From: a virus
Strand: one strand, 5' to 3'
Length of the DNA stretch: 24,219 bases
IMG/VR virus record: IMGVR_UViG_3300040801_000600
Location: 1-24,219 of that record
Positions within the stretch are counted from its first letter, which is position 1. Each line of letters opens with the position of its first letter. Under the pieces are notes generated by a model. The model was not told where the DNA came from. It did not search any database and saw nothing but the letters and a program-made list of their open reading frames with translations. Positions 7,910 through 14,648 of this stretch are shown here, in pieces. Both the position numbers and the translations under genes were made by a program.

Positions 7910-9916
7910 TCAGAGTCGCTCAACAACTTCATTAAATTCGACGCCAGTTCCAACAGCAGTGAATGTAAGTTTAATAAACTCAGCAACACGAGTTGGTTTG
8001 ACAAGAATTTCTGCTCTGAATTCATTTCTGTCGATGACTTCTGGAGTATTATTCGTTTCGTCACAGACAACTAAGTAGTCGAACACACCTCTTCTAGCCT
8101 TGACTTCAGACAAGAATGGGTTGACAGTTCCACGGAATCTAGATCTAGTGAAATCGTCATTGAATTCGAAGAGATAGAATCTTGCGAATCTCTTGATAGT
8201 TTTCTCCAAGTACAAGAACAAGCGACGAACGTTGATTCTATCGAATGCTGATGCTTTGGATTGTAGAGTCTTCTGACCCCAGATAACAATACCTTCGCCC
8301 ACAAAATCAACGATTGGGTTGATTCTGTTGTAGTAAAGAATATCTCTCTGACCCTTGTTTGGGTTAACAGCGACATCAACAACGTTGCTGATGATACCTC
8401 TGTTAAGACCTGCTGGTGCCCACCACTGAGCAGCACTAAAGTCAGTGAATGCCATAACAGCAGAAACATATCCAGAAGCTGGAACCCAACGTTCTTTCTC
8501 TGCAAATCTGTCGTAAATCTTGAAGTAGTTACCATAGATTGCTGAGTATGAAGAGTTGATGTTGAGATCATTCTGAACGTATCTCTTCATAGATTGATAT
8601 GGGCTTGATACTGGCTTGTTGTTAGTGACATTAAGAATTCTGTCTTTTCTAACATTCAAGACAGCAAAGCAGTCTTTACGAATTTCCTTACAGATTTGGT
8701 CAAGATAACGCTTGATGTTATCAACATAGTCTGGGTCGATAAGCAAGTCAATTTCGATTTCTTCAGGGTTAGTGAAGTATTCCTGCCATGCTTTGAGAAT
8801 CTCACCAGTAAGATCACCAAGACCAGAACCTGGAAGTTCACCAGTTAGCTTATCAAATCCATTTGCTACATCATAATCAGTGAATCCTAAGAAAGTTCTG
8901 CGAGTAGTGACCATTGGAACACCAGAAGCAGAAGTCTCATTATTACCAATGTAGAAGTAGATAAGATCGTTGTTACCATTAACTTGGTCAGGACCAAACA
9001 TTCTGTTGCCCTGCTCATCTCTCTTACCTTTCTGGTTGGAGAATACCCACTGGTTGACAGGGTCACCAAATTCGTTGAAGACGATCAAGATTGCTTCGTC
9101 AGACTCATCTGGTCCAAATTCGAATGCAACAAGAGTTGCTAAGAATGATTCATCAATGTCCCAATCAGTTGATGGAGCAGTTGGTGGGAAAATAACATCA
9201 TACTTAATGAGAGAATTTGAAAGAAGCTCTTCTGCTGGTGATGCAGTAGTTGCAGGAACACCATTGTAGTAACGAGATGCGATTGAATCGATTTCATCCT
9301 GAGTTACAGCTTCTACAAGTTCATCACGAAGTTCAACAAGAGTTGCCCAGTCGGCAGCATTAACGACAACAACAGATACACCTTCATAGACAGAACCAGG
9401 ACCAACTGCATAGAAGTGGTATGATTCGTCATCAAGTAGATTGTTTGCTGCATTGTCTAATGCCAGTGGATTGGATGCTGGGAGATCTGGGTCAAGAGAG
9501 TAGTCTTTCTTTGCTTCATGTTCTTTAATATCACCATAGTCAAGTGGGAAAGATTCTACTTTCTTAGAAGTATTTTCAAGAATAACAACATCGCCAGATG
9601 CAGCAGTAGTTCCAGTTGAAGAAACACCGACTGTAAGTCCTGGAACTGCTTTAGTGTCATCTTCAGTTCTTACAAGCCACAACTGGTCAGACTGTTTCGA
9701 AAAAGCTTCAGCAGTAAACCAGTGGGTGAAGTTGACATCGCTTGGTCGTCCAAATTTGGATTCCAAGTCATTTGGATTAGTAACGAGAACTCTTTGATTT
9801 ACAGGTCCTTTTTCTGCTGCAATTACCATTGCACCAACAGATGATGTAACAGAAGGGACGATCTGTGTAAAATCTCTTTCTCGGATTTCTACGTTTGGCG
9901 AAAGATTGTTTGGCAT
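7910..9916 (-). CDS. 18: Contractile tail sheath protein gp18
   Basis: A 668-residue protein close to the T4 length (659). The N-terminus MPNNLSPNVEIRERD...TSSVGAMVIAAEKGP is the conserved opening of T4-type sheaths (SPGVE-like start, then VGAIV...GP). Residues from about 40 carry VLVTNPNDLESKFGRPS, another sheath motif. The C-terminal third holds the conserved core: WVPASGYVSAVMAFTD, WWAPAGLNRG (PAG loop), RDILYYNRINPIVDF, IVIWGQKTLQ, INVRRLFLYLEKTIKR and a final polar helix/strand. These build the contractile hexameric sheath around gp19. An exact late-promoter box and AAGGAG precede the ATG at 9916. Like gp19, its GC content looks somewhat higher than that of its neighbours, as is common for highly expressed structural genes. 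Confidence 0.96.
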   Translation of the reverse strand: MPNNLSPNVEIRERDFTQIVPSVTSSVGAMVIAAEKGPVNQRVLVTNPNDLESKFGRPSDVNFTHWFTAEAFSKQSDQLWLVRTEDDTKAVPGLTVGVSSTGTTAASGDVVILENTSKKVESFPLDYGDIKEHEAKKDYSLDPDLPASNPLALDNAANNLLDDESYHFYAVGPGSVYEGVSVVVVNAADWATLVELRDELVEAVTQDEIDSIASRYYNGVPATTASPAEELLSNSLIKYDVIFPPTAPSTDWDIDESFLATLVAFEFGPDESDEAILIVFNEFGDPVNQWVFSNQKGKRDEQGNRMFGPDQVNGNNDLIYFYIGNNETSASGVPMVTTRRTFLGFTDYDVANGFDKLTGELPGSGLGDLTGEILKAWQEYFTNPEEIEIDLLIDPDYVDNIKRYLDQICKEIRKDCFAVLNVRKDRILNVTNNKPVSSPYQSMKRYVQNDLNINSSYSAIYGNYFKIYDRFAEKERWVPASGYVSAVMAFTDFSAAQWWAPAGLNRGIISNVVDVAVNPNKGQRDILYYNRINPIVDFVGEGIVIWGQKTLQSKASAFDRINVRRLFLYLEKTIKRFARFYLFEFNDDFTRSRFRGTVNPFLSEVKARRGVFDYLVVCDETNNTPEVIDRNEFRAEILVKPTRVAEFIKLTFTAVGTGVEFNEVVERL

Positions 9917-9935
9917 CGCTTAGACTCCTTGAATC

Positions 9936-9978
9936 AGTCAGATCAATTTATACATCATTATTTATAACCAATCTGACT
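9936..9978 (-). repeat. Inverted repeat enclosing the gp18 promoter boxes
   Basis: AGTCAGAT at 9936-9943 and ATCTGACT at 9971-9978 (plus strand) are perfect 8-base arms. The 27-base interior holds the TATAAATA box and a second near-box (TATAAATT), which can pair partly with each other. No long T-run follows, so it does not look like an intrinsic terminator. Confidence 0.5.
9959..9966 (-). promoter_or_regulatory. T4-type late promoter (TATAAATA) before gp18
   Basis: Exact TATAAATA on the minus strand about 43 bases ahead of the gp18 ATG. A second near-match (TATAAATT) follows about ten bases later. The position fits gp55/gp33-dependent late transcription of T4-like phages. Confidence 0.7.
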
Positions 9979-10007
9979 TGTGTTTCCTAACTTAATTAAA
10001 GATTAGT

Positions 10008-12236
10008 TCATCTGCGACCATTACGAAAATTTAGATATTCTTCATATCCACCAAATTCGTTAATTTTGCTCTGAAAATCTCTAACTTCACTATCTAATAA
10101 CCATCCATCTGGATCGTGTGCTTCAGCGTCAGCCGCTAAAAATGCATCCCAAGCTTCTTCCATTTCAGGATCTCCTTCAGCTTCTTGAAGAGGAGTTTCT
10201 TGAGGATTTGTTTTATTCATTCGATACCAGAGTTCAGGATCATTTTGTAACATATCTTTTTCTTGCCATTCATATTTTTCACCTTCAAAGAAATCCGAGT
10301 GTAAGAAATATGAGAACCATATACAAGACATGACACAATCATCATATAAATTTTTACCTTCTTTACCTTTAAATACACCCTCACGCACTTCTTCAAAATA
10401 TCCAATTTCATCAATCGTTTGGTCATCATTTAAGATAATATGTCCACCTTCAAGATCAGCTTTGAAGTGTTGACATGCTTTTGGTTTGGTTGAGCGAGTT
10501 GCTAGAACTCCATATTCTCCTCGTTGAACATCAAAGAATAGATTTTCATATTCATAGTCATTAAACATACTAGCACATACATCATCTCCATAACCACCAG
10601 GATTTACTTCGATAATAACATATGCATCATTCCAATATTTAGCACTATTATAGATATATTCTGCCATCTGAGTTGGAGGTAGGGTATTACAACGCCAAAT
10701 TGCTACTTGTTCATGAGCCATACCTGCCAATGCACCAGTTACATCGAATACATTAATAATAGAAAAGTCTGACCCTACTCCACCACCAACATCGACAGAA
10801 ATCGCATATTTATGTCCAGGTTTGGATTGTGCCCACATTTTAGTCCATTCGTCTGGCATCCAAAGTGGTTCTTTTTTATTTAAATGTTTAATGATATATT
10901 CTGCTTCAATGAGAGTAATAGATGATCCTTGGAATTGACAGTTATGAGTTTTTATACCGTTTGCATAAAAAGAATGTTCATCATTATCTACTTCTAATAC
11001 ATCATAAACGTATTCTTTTCCTTTATATTCGATAGAAACGATCTTCTCAGGACCATCAATAGTATCTATAATATCCCCCACTTGTAGGTCTTTCATTTGG
11101 ATAGTTTTATCACCACTGAAAATTTCATGGTCAAATGTTGTGGTAATGGTCTTATCACAGTTAGTTGTTAAACATATACCTGCTTTTTTCACATCAGATT
11201 TTTTTAAACCCTCGAACTCTACCCATCCATTTTCAGTTTCTATTTCATAGTCTTCAAATGCAGCAATAACAAAAGTTTCCATATATGTTTTAAATCTATC
11301 TGATTTTAAATATTCATCTTCATTCATGCTGTTTTTTGATGAATTTATTTTACCATGAACTATTGCCAGATTTGATGGTGATCCGATTTCTTCTGGCGAC
11401 GCCTTACGTTTAAATCCATTACTTATAGATTCCCTATGATCAATTGAAATATGTTCTGGGAATTTATATAAAGGAAATCCAGTATATTCGCAATATCCGC
11501 TCCATAATTCAAAAACCTCATTTAATGATTGTAATGTTTCTCTTTTAACATCCAGATAATATTTTTTTATTTCTGGCATTTTAGATCTTGGTTGCCACTT
11601 ACCAGCATCTTCCATATTTTTGCGGATCGCATCTTTTATCTCTTTCAAGCAACTGGTTGCAGGAACTCCATATACATTCATATTGGTATTTCTTCGTTTT
11701 ACATTCGCAGAAGTTTTCTTCTCATCAGTCCACGATTTCCTACGTTTCTCATTGATTTCTTCTTTATTCTCTTCTAATGCCTTGACTCTTAAATTAGTGG
11801 TTTCTTCTGTTAATAAATTGGTTTTAACGCCAAAATTCTTCAAATTGGTGTGGGCAACTTTATTTTTAGTATCAACTAACTGAGGAACGTGCTCTTTACC
11901 ATACTTCTTTAAATTGGTAGTTTTTCTTTTTGATAAAGCTTTTTCTTTATCGTATGAATTTACACTTCTTTTATGATTTACTATGTACTCAGGATCTTTA
12001 TGAGAACATTTAACTGAACAAGTTCTTGCATATCCTTTTTGGTGGAATTTTGTAGGTTTACCACAAACTACACATATACCTTCACCATCTTTCTTTTCAG
12101 TTAAATCATAATACTCTTTTTTACTAGTTATACCATGATCAGGTCCACAATGGTATCTGAGAAAATGTGAAGGTCTATACTTGGTCTGGGAATTACAGAT
12201 TTTACAAAACACAGGTAGTTCTTTACACCTTTTCAC
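10008..12236 (-). CDS. 17: Terminase large subunit gp17, C-terminal piece: HNH endonuclease + C-intein + nuclease domain
   Basis: A 742-residue precursor. Residues 8-82 hold two Zn-binding clusters (C11-x2-C14...H24-x4-H29; C55-x2-C58...C73-x3-C77). Residues 105-195 have repeated TNLKKYG-like motifs, and 245-310 an HNH-type site (D266-H267, N289, H294, N298). Residues about 325-432 are a C-intein: block-B-like TTTFDH (365-370), then D-L-Q-V-G-D and the ending SFYANGIKTHN before Cys433. From Cys433 the gp17 nuclease domain follows, with likely catalytic D482, E543 and D632/D633. The start is GTG at 12236 with GGAGG nine to ten bases upstream; a stop lies in frame at 12255-12257. It overlaps the N-terminal piece by 14 bases in another frame. 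Trans-splicing would release the endonuclease-intein and complete gp17. Confidence 0.9.
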   Translation of the reverse strand: MKRCKELPVFCKICNSQTKYRPSHFLRYHCGPDHGITSKKEYYDLTEKKDGEGICVVCGKPTKFHQKGYARTCSVKCSHKDPEYIVNHKRSVNSYDKEKALSKRKTTNLKKYGKEHVPQLVDTKNKVAHTNLKNFGVKTNLLTEETTNLRVKALEENKEEINEKRRKSWTDEKKTSANVKRRNTNMNVYGVPATSCLKEIKDAIRKNMEDAGKWQPRSKMPEIKKYYLDVKRETLQSLNEVFELWSGYCEYTGFPLYKFPEHISIDHRESISNGFKRKASPEEIGSPSNLAIVHGKINSSKNSMNEDEYLKSDRFKTYMETFVIAAFEDYEIETENGWVEFEGLKKSDVKKAGICLTTNCDKTITTTFDHEIFSGDKTIQMKDLQVGDIIDTIDGPEKIVSIEYKGKEYVYDVLEVDNDEHSFYANGIKTHNCQFQGSSITLIEAEYIIKHLNKKEPLWMPDEWTKMWAQSKPGHKYAISVDVGGGVGSDFSIINVFDVTGALAGMAHEQVAIWRCNTLPPTQMAEYIYNSAKYWNDAYVIIEVNPGGYGDDVCASMFNDYEYENLFFDVQRGEYGVLATRSTKPKACQHFKADLEGGHIILNDDQTIDEIGYFEEVREGVFKGKEGKNLYDDCVMSCIWFSYFLHSDFFEGEKYEWQEKDMLQNDPELWYRMNKTNPQETPLQEAEGDPEMEEAWDAFLAADAEAHDPDGWLLDSEVRDFQSKINEFGGYEEYLNFRNGRR
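10941..11264 (-). other. C-intein segment (about 108 residues)
   Basis: Residues about 325-432 of the C-terminal piece. The opening YEIETENGWVEFEGLKKS aligns in pattern with the start of the AceL-TerL C-intein (IKI-x3-NGF-x-x-F-x-GI-x-K). TTTFDH supplies the block-B T-x-x-H, and IKTHN-Cys the block-G ending. The N-terminal boundary is approximate. Confidence 0.85.
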
Positions 12237-13110
12237 TATATAAGTCCTCCAAAGTTACTGATCGTACTTCTCCAGTTACTTTATGTCTTATATTTATAAC
12301 AGTATCAGGCCAAAAACAGTTGAATTCCTGATTAAAACGAATATTCCCTAACATCTGACGCATTTCTTTTTCCCAAGATTCATCTCGACCTGGAACTTGT
12401 CTCCAATCAACTTTATATGGGACAAATGGGAAGTCGGCTGAATCATTAGATGCATCTTTCCAAAGATTGTAAAATAAGTTACCAGTACCATTTGGAGTAG
12501 AAACCACGATACATTTACCACCAGTAGAGATAACTGGCAAGTTTGATGCCCAGAACTCGTCTGCCAAGTTATTTGGAACGAATGCGAACTCGTCTAGGAA
12601 GATCAATGCAGCAGATTCACCACGAAGAGCATCTTTAGAAGTTGCACGAGCAAGAATCTTACACCCATTATCAAATTCTACAGTTCCTTTGTTATATTCG
12701 ATGACTCCAGGTTTAAGATATTCTGGTAATCGTTCATAAGCGAATTTAATTTCATCAAGAATTGCAACAGCAGTTGATGCTTTGTTAGCAAGAATTGCAA
12801 CAGTTTTATCTTTTTGGAAACATGCGAACCATAAAAGATAGATAGCTGAACATGTGGTTTTACCAACCTGTCTAGCTGCCATTAAAATATTTAATCGGTG
12901 ATCTTGGAAATTACTAAGAATACCTTCTTGATAATCTCTAAGAGAAATAAGCTGGGCACCAGTGACCTGGTGAACTACATAATAGAAGTTTTCAGCAAAG
13001 AATTTTACATCTTGAATGCACTGGGCATAGTTTGCCAACATAGCTGCATCAAACTGGATTTTCTTTCCTGGACGCTTAATACGACCGTCATCATCATATT
13101 TAATAGGCAT
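12223..13110 (-). CDS. 17: Terminase large subunit gp17, N-terminal piece: ATPase domain + N-intein
   Basis: A 295-residue protein from the ATG at 13110, preceded by TTGGAG with nine bases spacing; the TTG at 13125 is part of that Shine-Dalgarno and is not the likely start. Residues 1-264 are the packaging ATPase: Walker A AARQVGKTT (78-86), Walker B ALIFLDEF with D173-E174, and the coupling motif VVSTPNGTGN (202-211). Residues 265-295 are an N-intein starting with Cys265 and containing block-A-like DTVINI and a closing VTLEDLYSEK. The frame ends with TAA at 12225-12223, inside the Shine-Dalgarno/start zone of the next piece. After splicing, 264 N-extein plus 310 C-extein residues give 574, near the T4 length of 610. 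The motor packages DNA into the prohead through the portal. Confidence 0.93.
   Translation of the reverse strand: MPIKYDDDGRIKRPGKKIQFDAAMLANYAQCIQDVKFFAENFYYVVHQVTGAQLISLRDYQEGILSNFQDHRLNILMAARQVGKTTCSAIYLLWFACFQKDKTVAILANKASTAVAILDEIKFAYERLPEYLKPGVIEYNKGTVEFDNGCKILARATSKDALRGESAALIFLDEFAFVPNNLADEFWASNLPVISTGGKCIVVSTPNGTGNLFYNLWKDASNDSADFPFVPYKVDWRQVPGRDESWEKEMRQMLGNIRFNQEFNCFWPDTVINIRHKVTGEVRSVTLEDLYSEKV
12246..12250 (-). promoter_or_regulatory. Shine-Dalgarno GGAGG for the C-terminal gp17 piece
   Basis: GGAGG lies on the minus strand inside N-intein codons (TTG GAG GAC), nine to ten bases before the GTG at 12236. It decides the start of the second piece and argues that the split is genuine. 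Confidence 0.8.
12291..12298 (-). promoter_or_regulatory. Late-promoter-like box TATAAATA inside the N-intein
   Basis: Exact TATAAATA overlapping the Ile-Asn-Ile codons of the N-intein, about 55 bases ahead of the GTG of the C-terminal piece. A transcript starting about six bases after it would carry the GGAGG and GTG. By eye, the other exact minus-strand copies lie just ahead of gene starts. Confidence 0.5.
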
Positions 13111-13119
13111 GCTGTAAAT

Positions 13120-13147
13120 CTCCAAAAATATTTATACATTTTTGGAG
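13120..13147 (-). promoter_or_regulatory. Hairpin that overlaps the gp17 Shine-Dalgarno and encloses the late promoter
   Basis: Perfect 10-base arms CTCCAAAAAT and ATTTTTGGAG (13120-13129 and 13138-13147) with an 8-base loop. On the minus strand the downstream arm contains the gp17 GGAG, so an RNA reading through from upstream genes could hide it. An RNA starting from the TATAAATA inside the hairpin would lack the upstream arm. T4 genes e, soc and 49 use this logic. Confidence 0.6.
13129..13136 (-). promoter_or_regulatory. T4-type late promoter (TATAAATA) before gp17
   Basis: Exact consensus about 18 bases before the gp17 ATG, within the loop and arms of the 13120-13147 hairpin. The predicted start would fall at or next to the GGAG, giving a very short leader. 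Confidence 0.65.
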
Positions 13148-13150
13148 GAT

Positions 13151-14056
13151 TTATGGACGAAAAATTTTAGAGAAGTCCCCGTTTCTATATTCTGCTTTAA
13201 TAAAATGCCACTTCCATAAATCTCTGAGAGTAGGTTCTTCATATCTTCTACCCCCCAATGCATTTGGACTAGGATTGACATATATCTTAGGGACCAAAAA
13301 TCTATTCTCAAATTCTATCATAAAACTATTGATACCAATATCATTTTTAAAGTTTTTCTGTTTTTGTGGAGGATATAATTCAGTATCAATCTTTACTTCA
13401 ATTGGATTCAAGAAATTTTTTCCAGATCTAGCATCTTCCCATAACCATTGAAATAGACTTCCAAAATCTCCAGCAGAAGATGTCATTACTAACTGACTCC
13501 AGTACATATCTTTCAACAAGAAGCCATTTTGTATATGAGTCTGTAAATTCTTATGGTTGACATATTGAGTTTCATCAGACCATAAAAGATCAAAACGAAA
13601 TCCTCTAAACCCATCAAATGAACCAAATGAAATGCCATAGATATGAACATCATTATCAGCCTTTATGCATTTAGAGTTTGATGTAAGCAATCCTGGTTTG
13701 ATCCACTCTGGCAATTGTTGATATTTTTCTTGTATTTCTTTTATGAGTCTTATGCTTTGTGCATGGGAATCTGTAACAATACCTATAGACTTATACTGGT
13801 TAAAACAAAGATACCATAAAATCAAACCTTCCATGATAGTCGTTTTACCATGTTGTCTTGGTGATAGTACAATAGTGTCGTTTCCATTGATAACAGACTC
13901 AAGTATTTCTTTATGGTAACCTTTGACGCTATATTTTCCAACTCCAGTTACTGGAGAGATTATGTCCATATACTGTTCTAGAAAATATATAGGATCACGA
14001 ACACATTTGACAATCTCAGAATATTGTTCAGGAGTTCTTTCAGTCGTCGTGATCAT
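13151..14056 (-). CDS. Free-standing terminase ATPase-domain protein (gp17 paralogue lacking the nuclease)
   Basis: A 301-residue protein between gp16 and gp17. It aligns by eye along the whole gp17 ATPase domain: Walker A VLSPRQHGKTT (63-73) against ILMAARQVGKTT; LPEWIKPGLL against LPEYLKPGVI; Walker B DLLWSDE (156-162) against LIFLDE; and MTSSAGDFGSLFQWLWEDA (191-209) against VVSTPNGTGNLFYNLWKDA. It passes the position of the gp17 intein (IEFENRF against QEFNC, the Cys replaced) and ends about 48 residues later with no nuclease domain. Both Walker motifs are intact, so ATP hydrolysis is plausible; motif III has lost the STP. Its ATG overlaps the end of gp16 with a GGAGG/AGAGG region upstream. 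It may be a second packaging ATPase, a regulator, or a relic of duplication. Confidence 0.85.
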   Translation of the reverse strand: MITTTERTPEQYSEIVKCVRDPIYFLEQYMDIISPVTGVGKYSVKGYHKEILESVINGNDTIVLSPRQHGKTTIMEGLILWYLCFNQYKSIGIVTDSHAQSIRLIKEIQEKYQQLPEWIKPGLLTSNSKCIKADNDVHIYGISFGSFDGFRGFRFDLLWSDETQYVNHKNLQTHIQNGFLLKDMYWSQLVMTSSAGDFGSLFQWLWEDARSGKNFLNPIEVKIDTELYPPQKQKNFKNDIGINSFMIEFENRFLVPKIYVNPSPNALGGRRYEEPTLRDLWKWHFIKAEYRNGDFSKIFRP

Positions 14057-14648
14057 CCTCTACCTTTCCTCCATCGATTTCAACTGATGCGTCTTTCATG
14101 TTTGGAGAAGACCCAGGAAGAATTCCTTTAGAAGCTAGCATATCTAGAACAGAATTAGTATCTCCAACCATGAGAATATTAGTGTCACCCTTTCCACCAT
14201 GTTCAATGGCACGACTTTGAATTGTTGATTTTTTGAGGTCTAGTTTTTCTTGCTCAATTGCAAGTTTTGTATTATAAACTTTTACTTTGTTGAAGTTATC
14301 AACAATTCCATTGATAGCTGAAAGCATGGCAGCAGCAGTTTCAACGCCTCGACCAGTAGGATTGTCTTCAATCTCTAATTGCAATGCTGTTATCATAGTC
14401 ATACCCTTTTCGACAAGACTCTTCAGCACGCTTTTAGTAAAATCATCATCATCCATTTCTTTGATCTTTTTGAACTCTTCTTTCATTTCAGTAACAGCTT
14501 TTCTAGTGTTTTCTAGTTTATTTTCTAGCTCATTTGCTGCTTCATCATCAAAAGATAAGTTATCATCACCATCAATATTCAATATCTGTTCAATAGATTT
14601 GAATGACTTTGATTTCTTTTTCTTATCTTCTTCGTTATCGTCGCTCAT
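14040..14648 (-). CDS. 16: Terminase small subunit gp16
   Basis: A 202-residue acidic, mostly helical protein located between gp15 and the terminase ATPases, the T4 position of gp16 (164 aa). Residues 35-75 form a heptad-rich helix (ENKLENTRKAVTEMKEEFKK). Residues 85-150 contain MITALQLEIEDNPTGRGVETAAAMLSAING and a following long helix, matching the central oligomerisation core of T4-like small terminases (E-[LI]-x-x-NP-x3-R-x-[FV]-E-x-[LA]). The C-terminus is low complexity and acidic. gp16 forms rings that recognise DNA and stimulate gp17 ATPase and nuclease activity. The ATG overlaps the gp15 stop (TAATG), so translation is probably coupled. Confidence 0.8.
   Translation of the reverse strand: MSDDNEEDKKKKSKSFKSIEQILNIDGDDNLSFDDEAANELENKLENTRKAVTEMKEEFKKIKEMDDDDFTKSVLKSLVEKGMTMITALQLEIEDNPTGRGVETAAAMLSAINGIVDNFNKVKVYNTKLAIEQEKLDLKKSTIQSRAIEHGGKGDTNILMVGDTNSVLDMLASKGILPGSSPNMKDASVEIDGGKVEDDHDD

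Larger units (their letters stand above)
10941..12318 (-). mobile_element. Split (trans-splicing) intein with HNH homing endonuclease in gp17
   Basis: The intein interrupts gp17 at the Cys of the EFNC motif (T4 gp17 has EFNCEF here). The N-fragment starts at Cys (12318-12316) and the C-fragment ends with His-Asn before Cys433 (10940-10938). Joining gives RFNQEFN-CQFQGSS, a seamless gp17. The endonuclease region (12236 to about 11265) sits between the intein halves in the same frame as the C-intein. Split TerL inteins with very short N-fragments are known from metagenomic phages (AceL-TerL, 25 + 104 residues); an endonuclease fused to the C-intein is a different arrangement from the free-standing nuclease of described fractured genes. 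Confidence 0.9.
12226..12318 (-). other. N-intein segment (31 residues)
   Basis: Codons for CFWPDTVINIRH...LEDLYSEKV. The splice-junction Cys is followed by the D-T-x-[IV] pattern of intein block A. The fragment is far shorter than the usual ~100-residue N-inteins, placing it among atypically split inteins. Confidence 0.88.

Noticed and set aside
11270-11330. Separate internal start making a free C-intein precursor after the endonuclease
   Set aside because: Met codons near 11282 and 11327 lack a Shine-Dalgarno, so the endonuclease-C-intein fusion is the simpler reading.
12223-12236. Break in gp17 as a sequencing frameshift within a contiguous intein
   Set aside because: A +1 shift would join the frames, but the second frame has its own GGAGG, GTG and an upstream TATAAATA. 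Raw reads would settle it; kept as the main alternative.
13111-13125. TTG at 13125 as the start of the gp17 N-terminal piece
   Set aside because: The TTG is part of TTGGAG, the Shine-Dalgarno for the ATG at 13110. The same reasoning moves the gp26-like start from TTG 7159 to ATG 7147.
13120-13147. Hairpin before gp17 as an intrinsic terminator
   Set aside because: No T-run follows on the minus strand, and the arm overlaps the gp17 Shine-Dalgarno and promoter, favouring a translation-control role.
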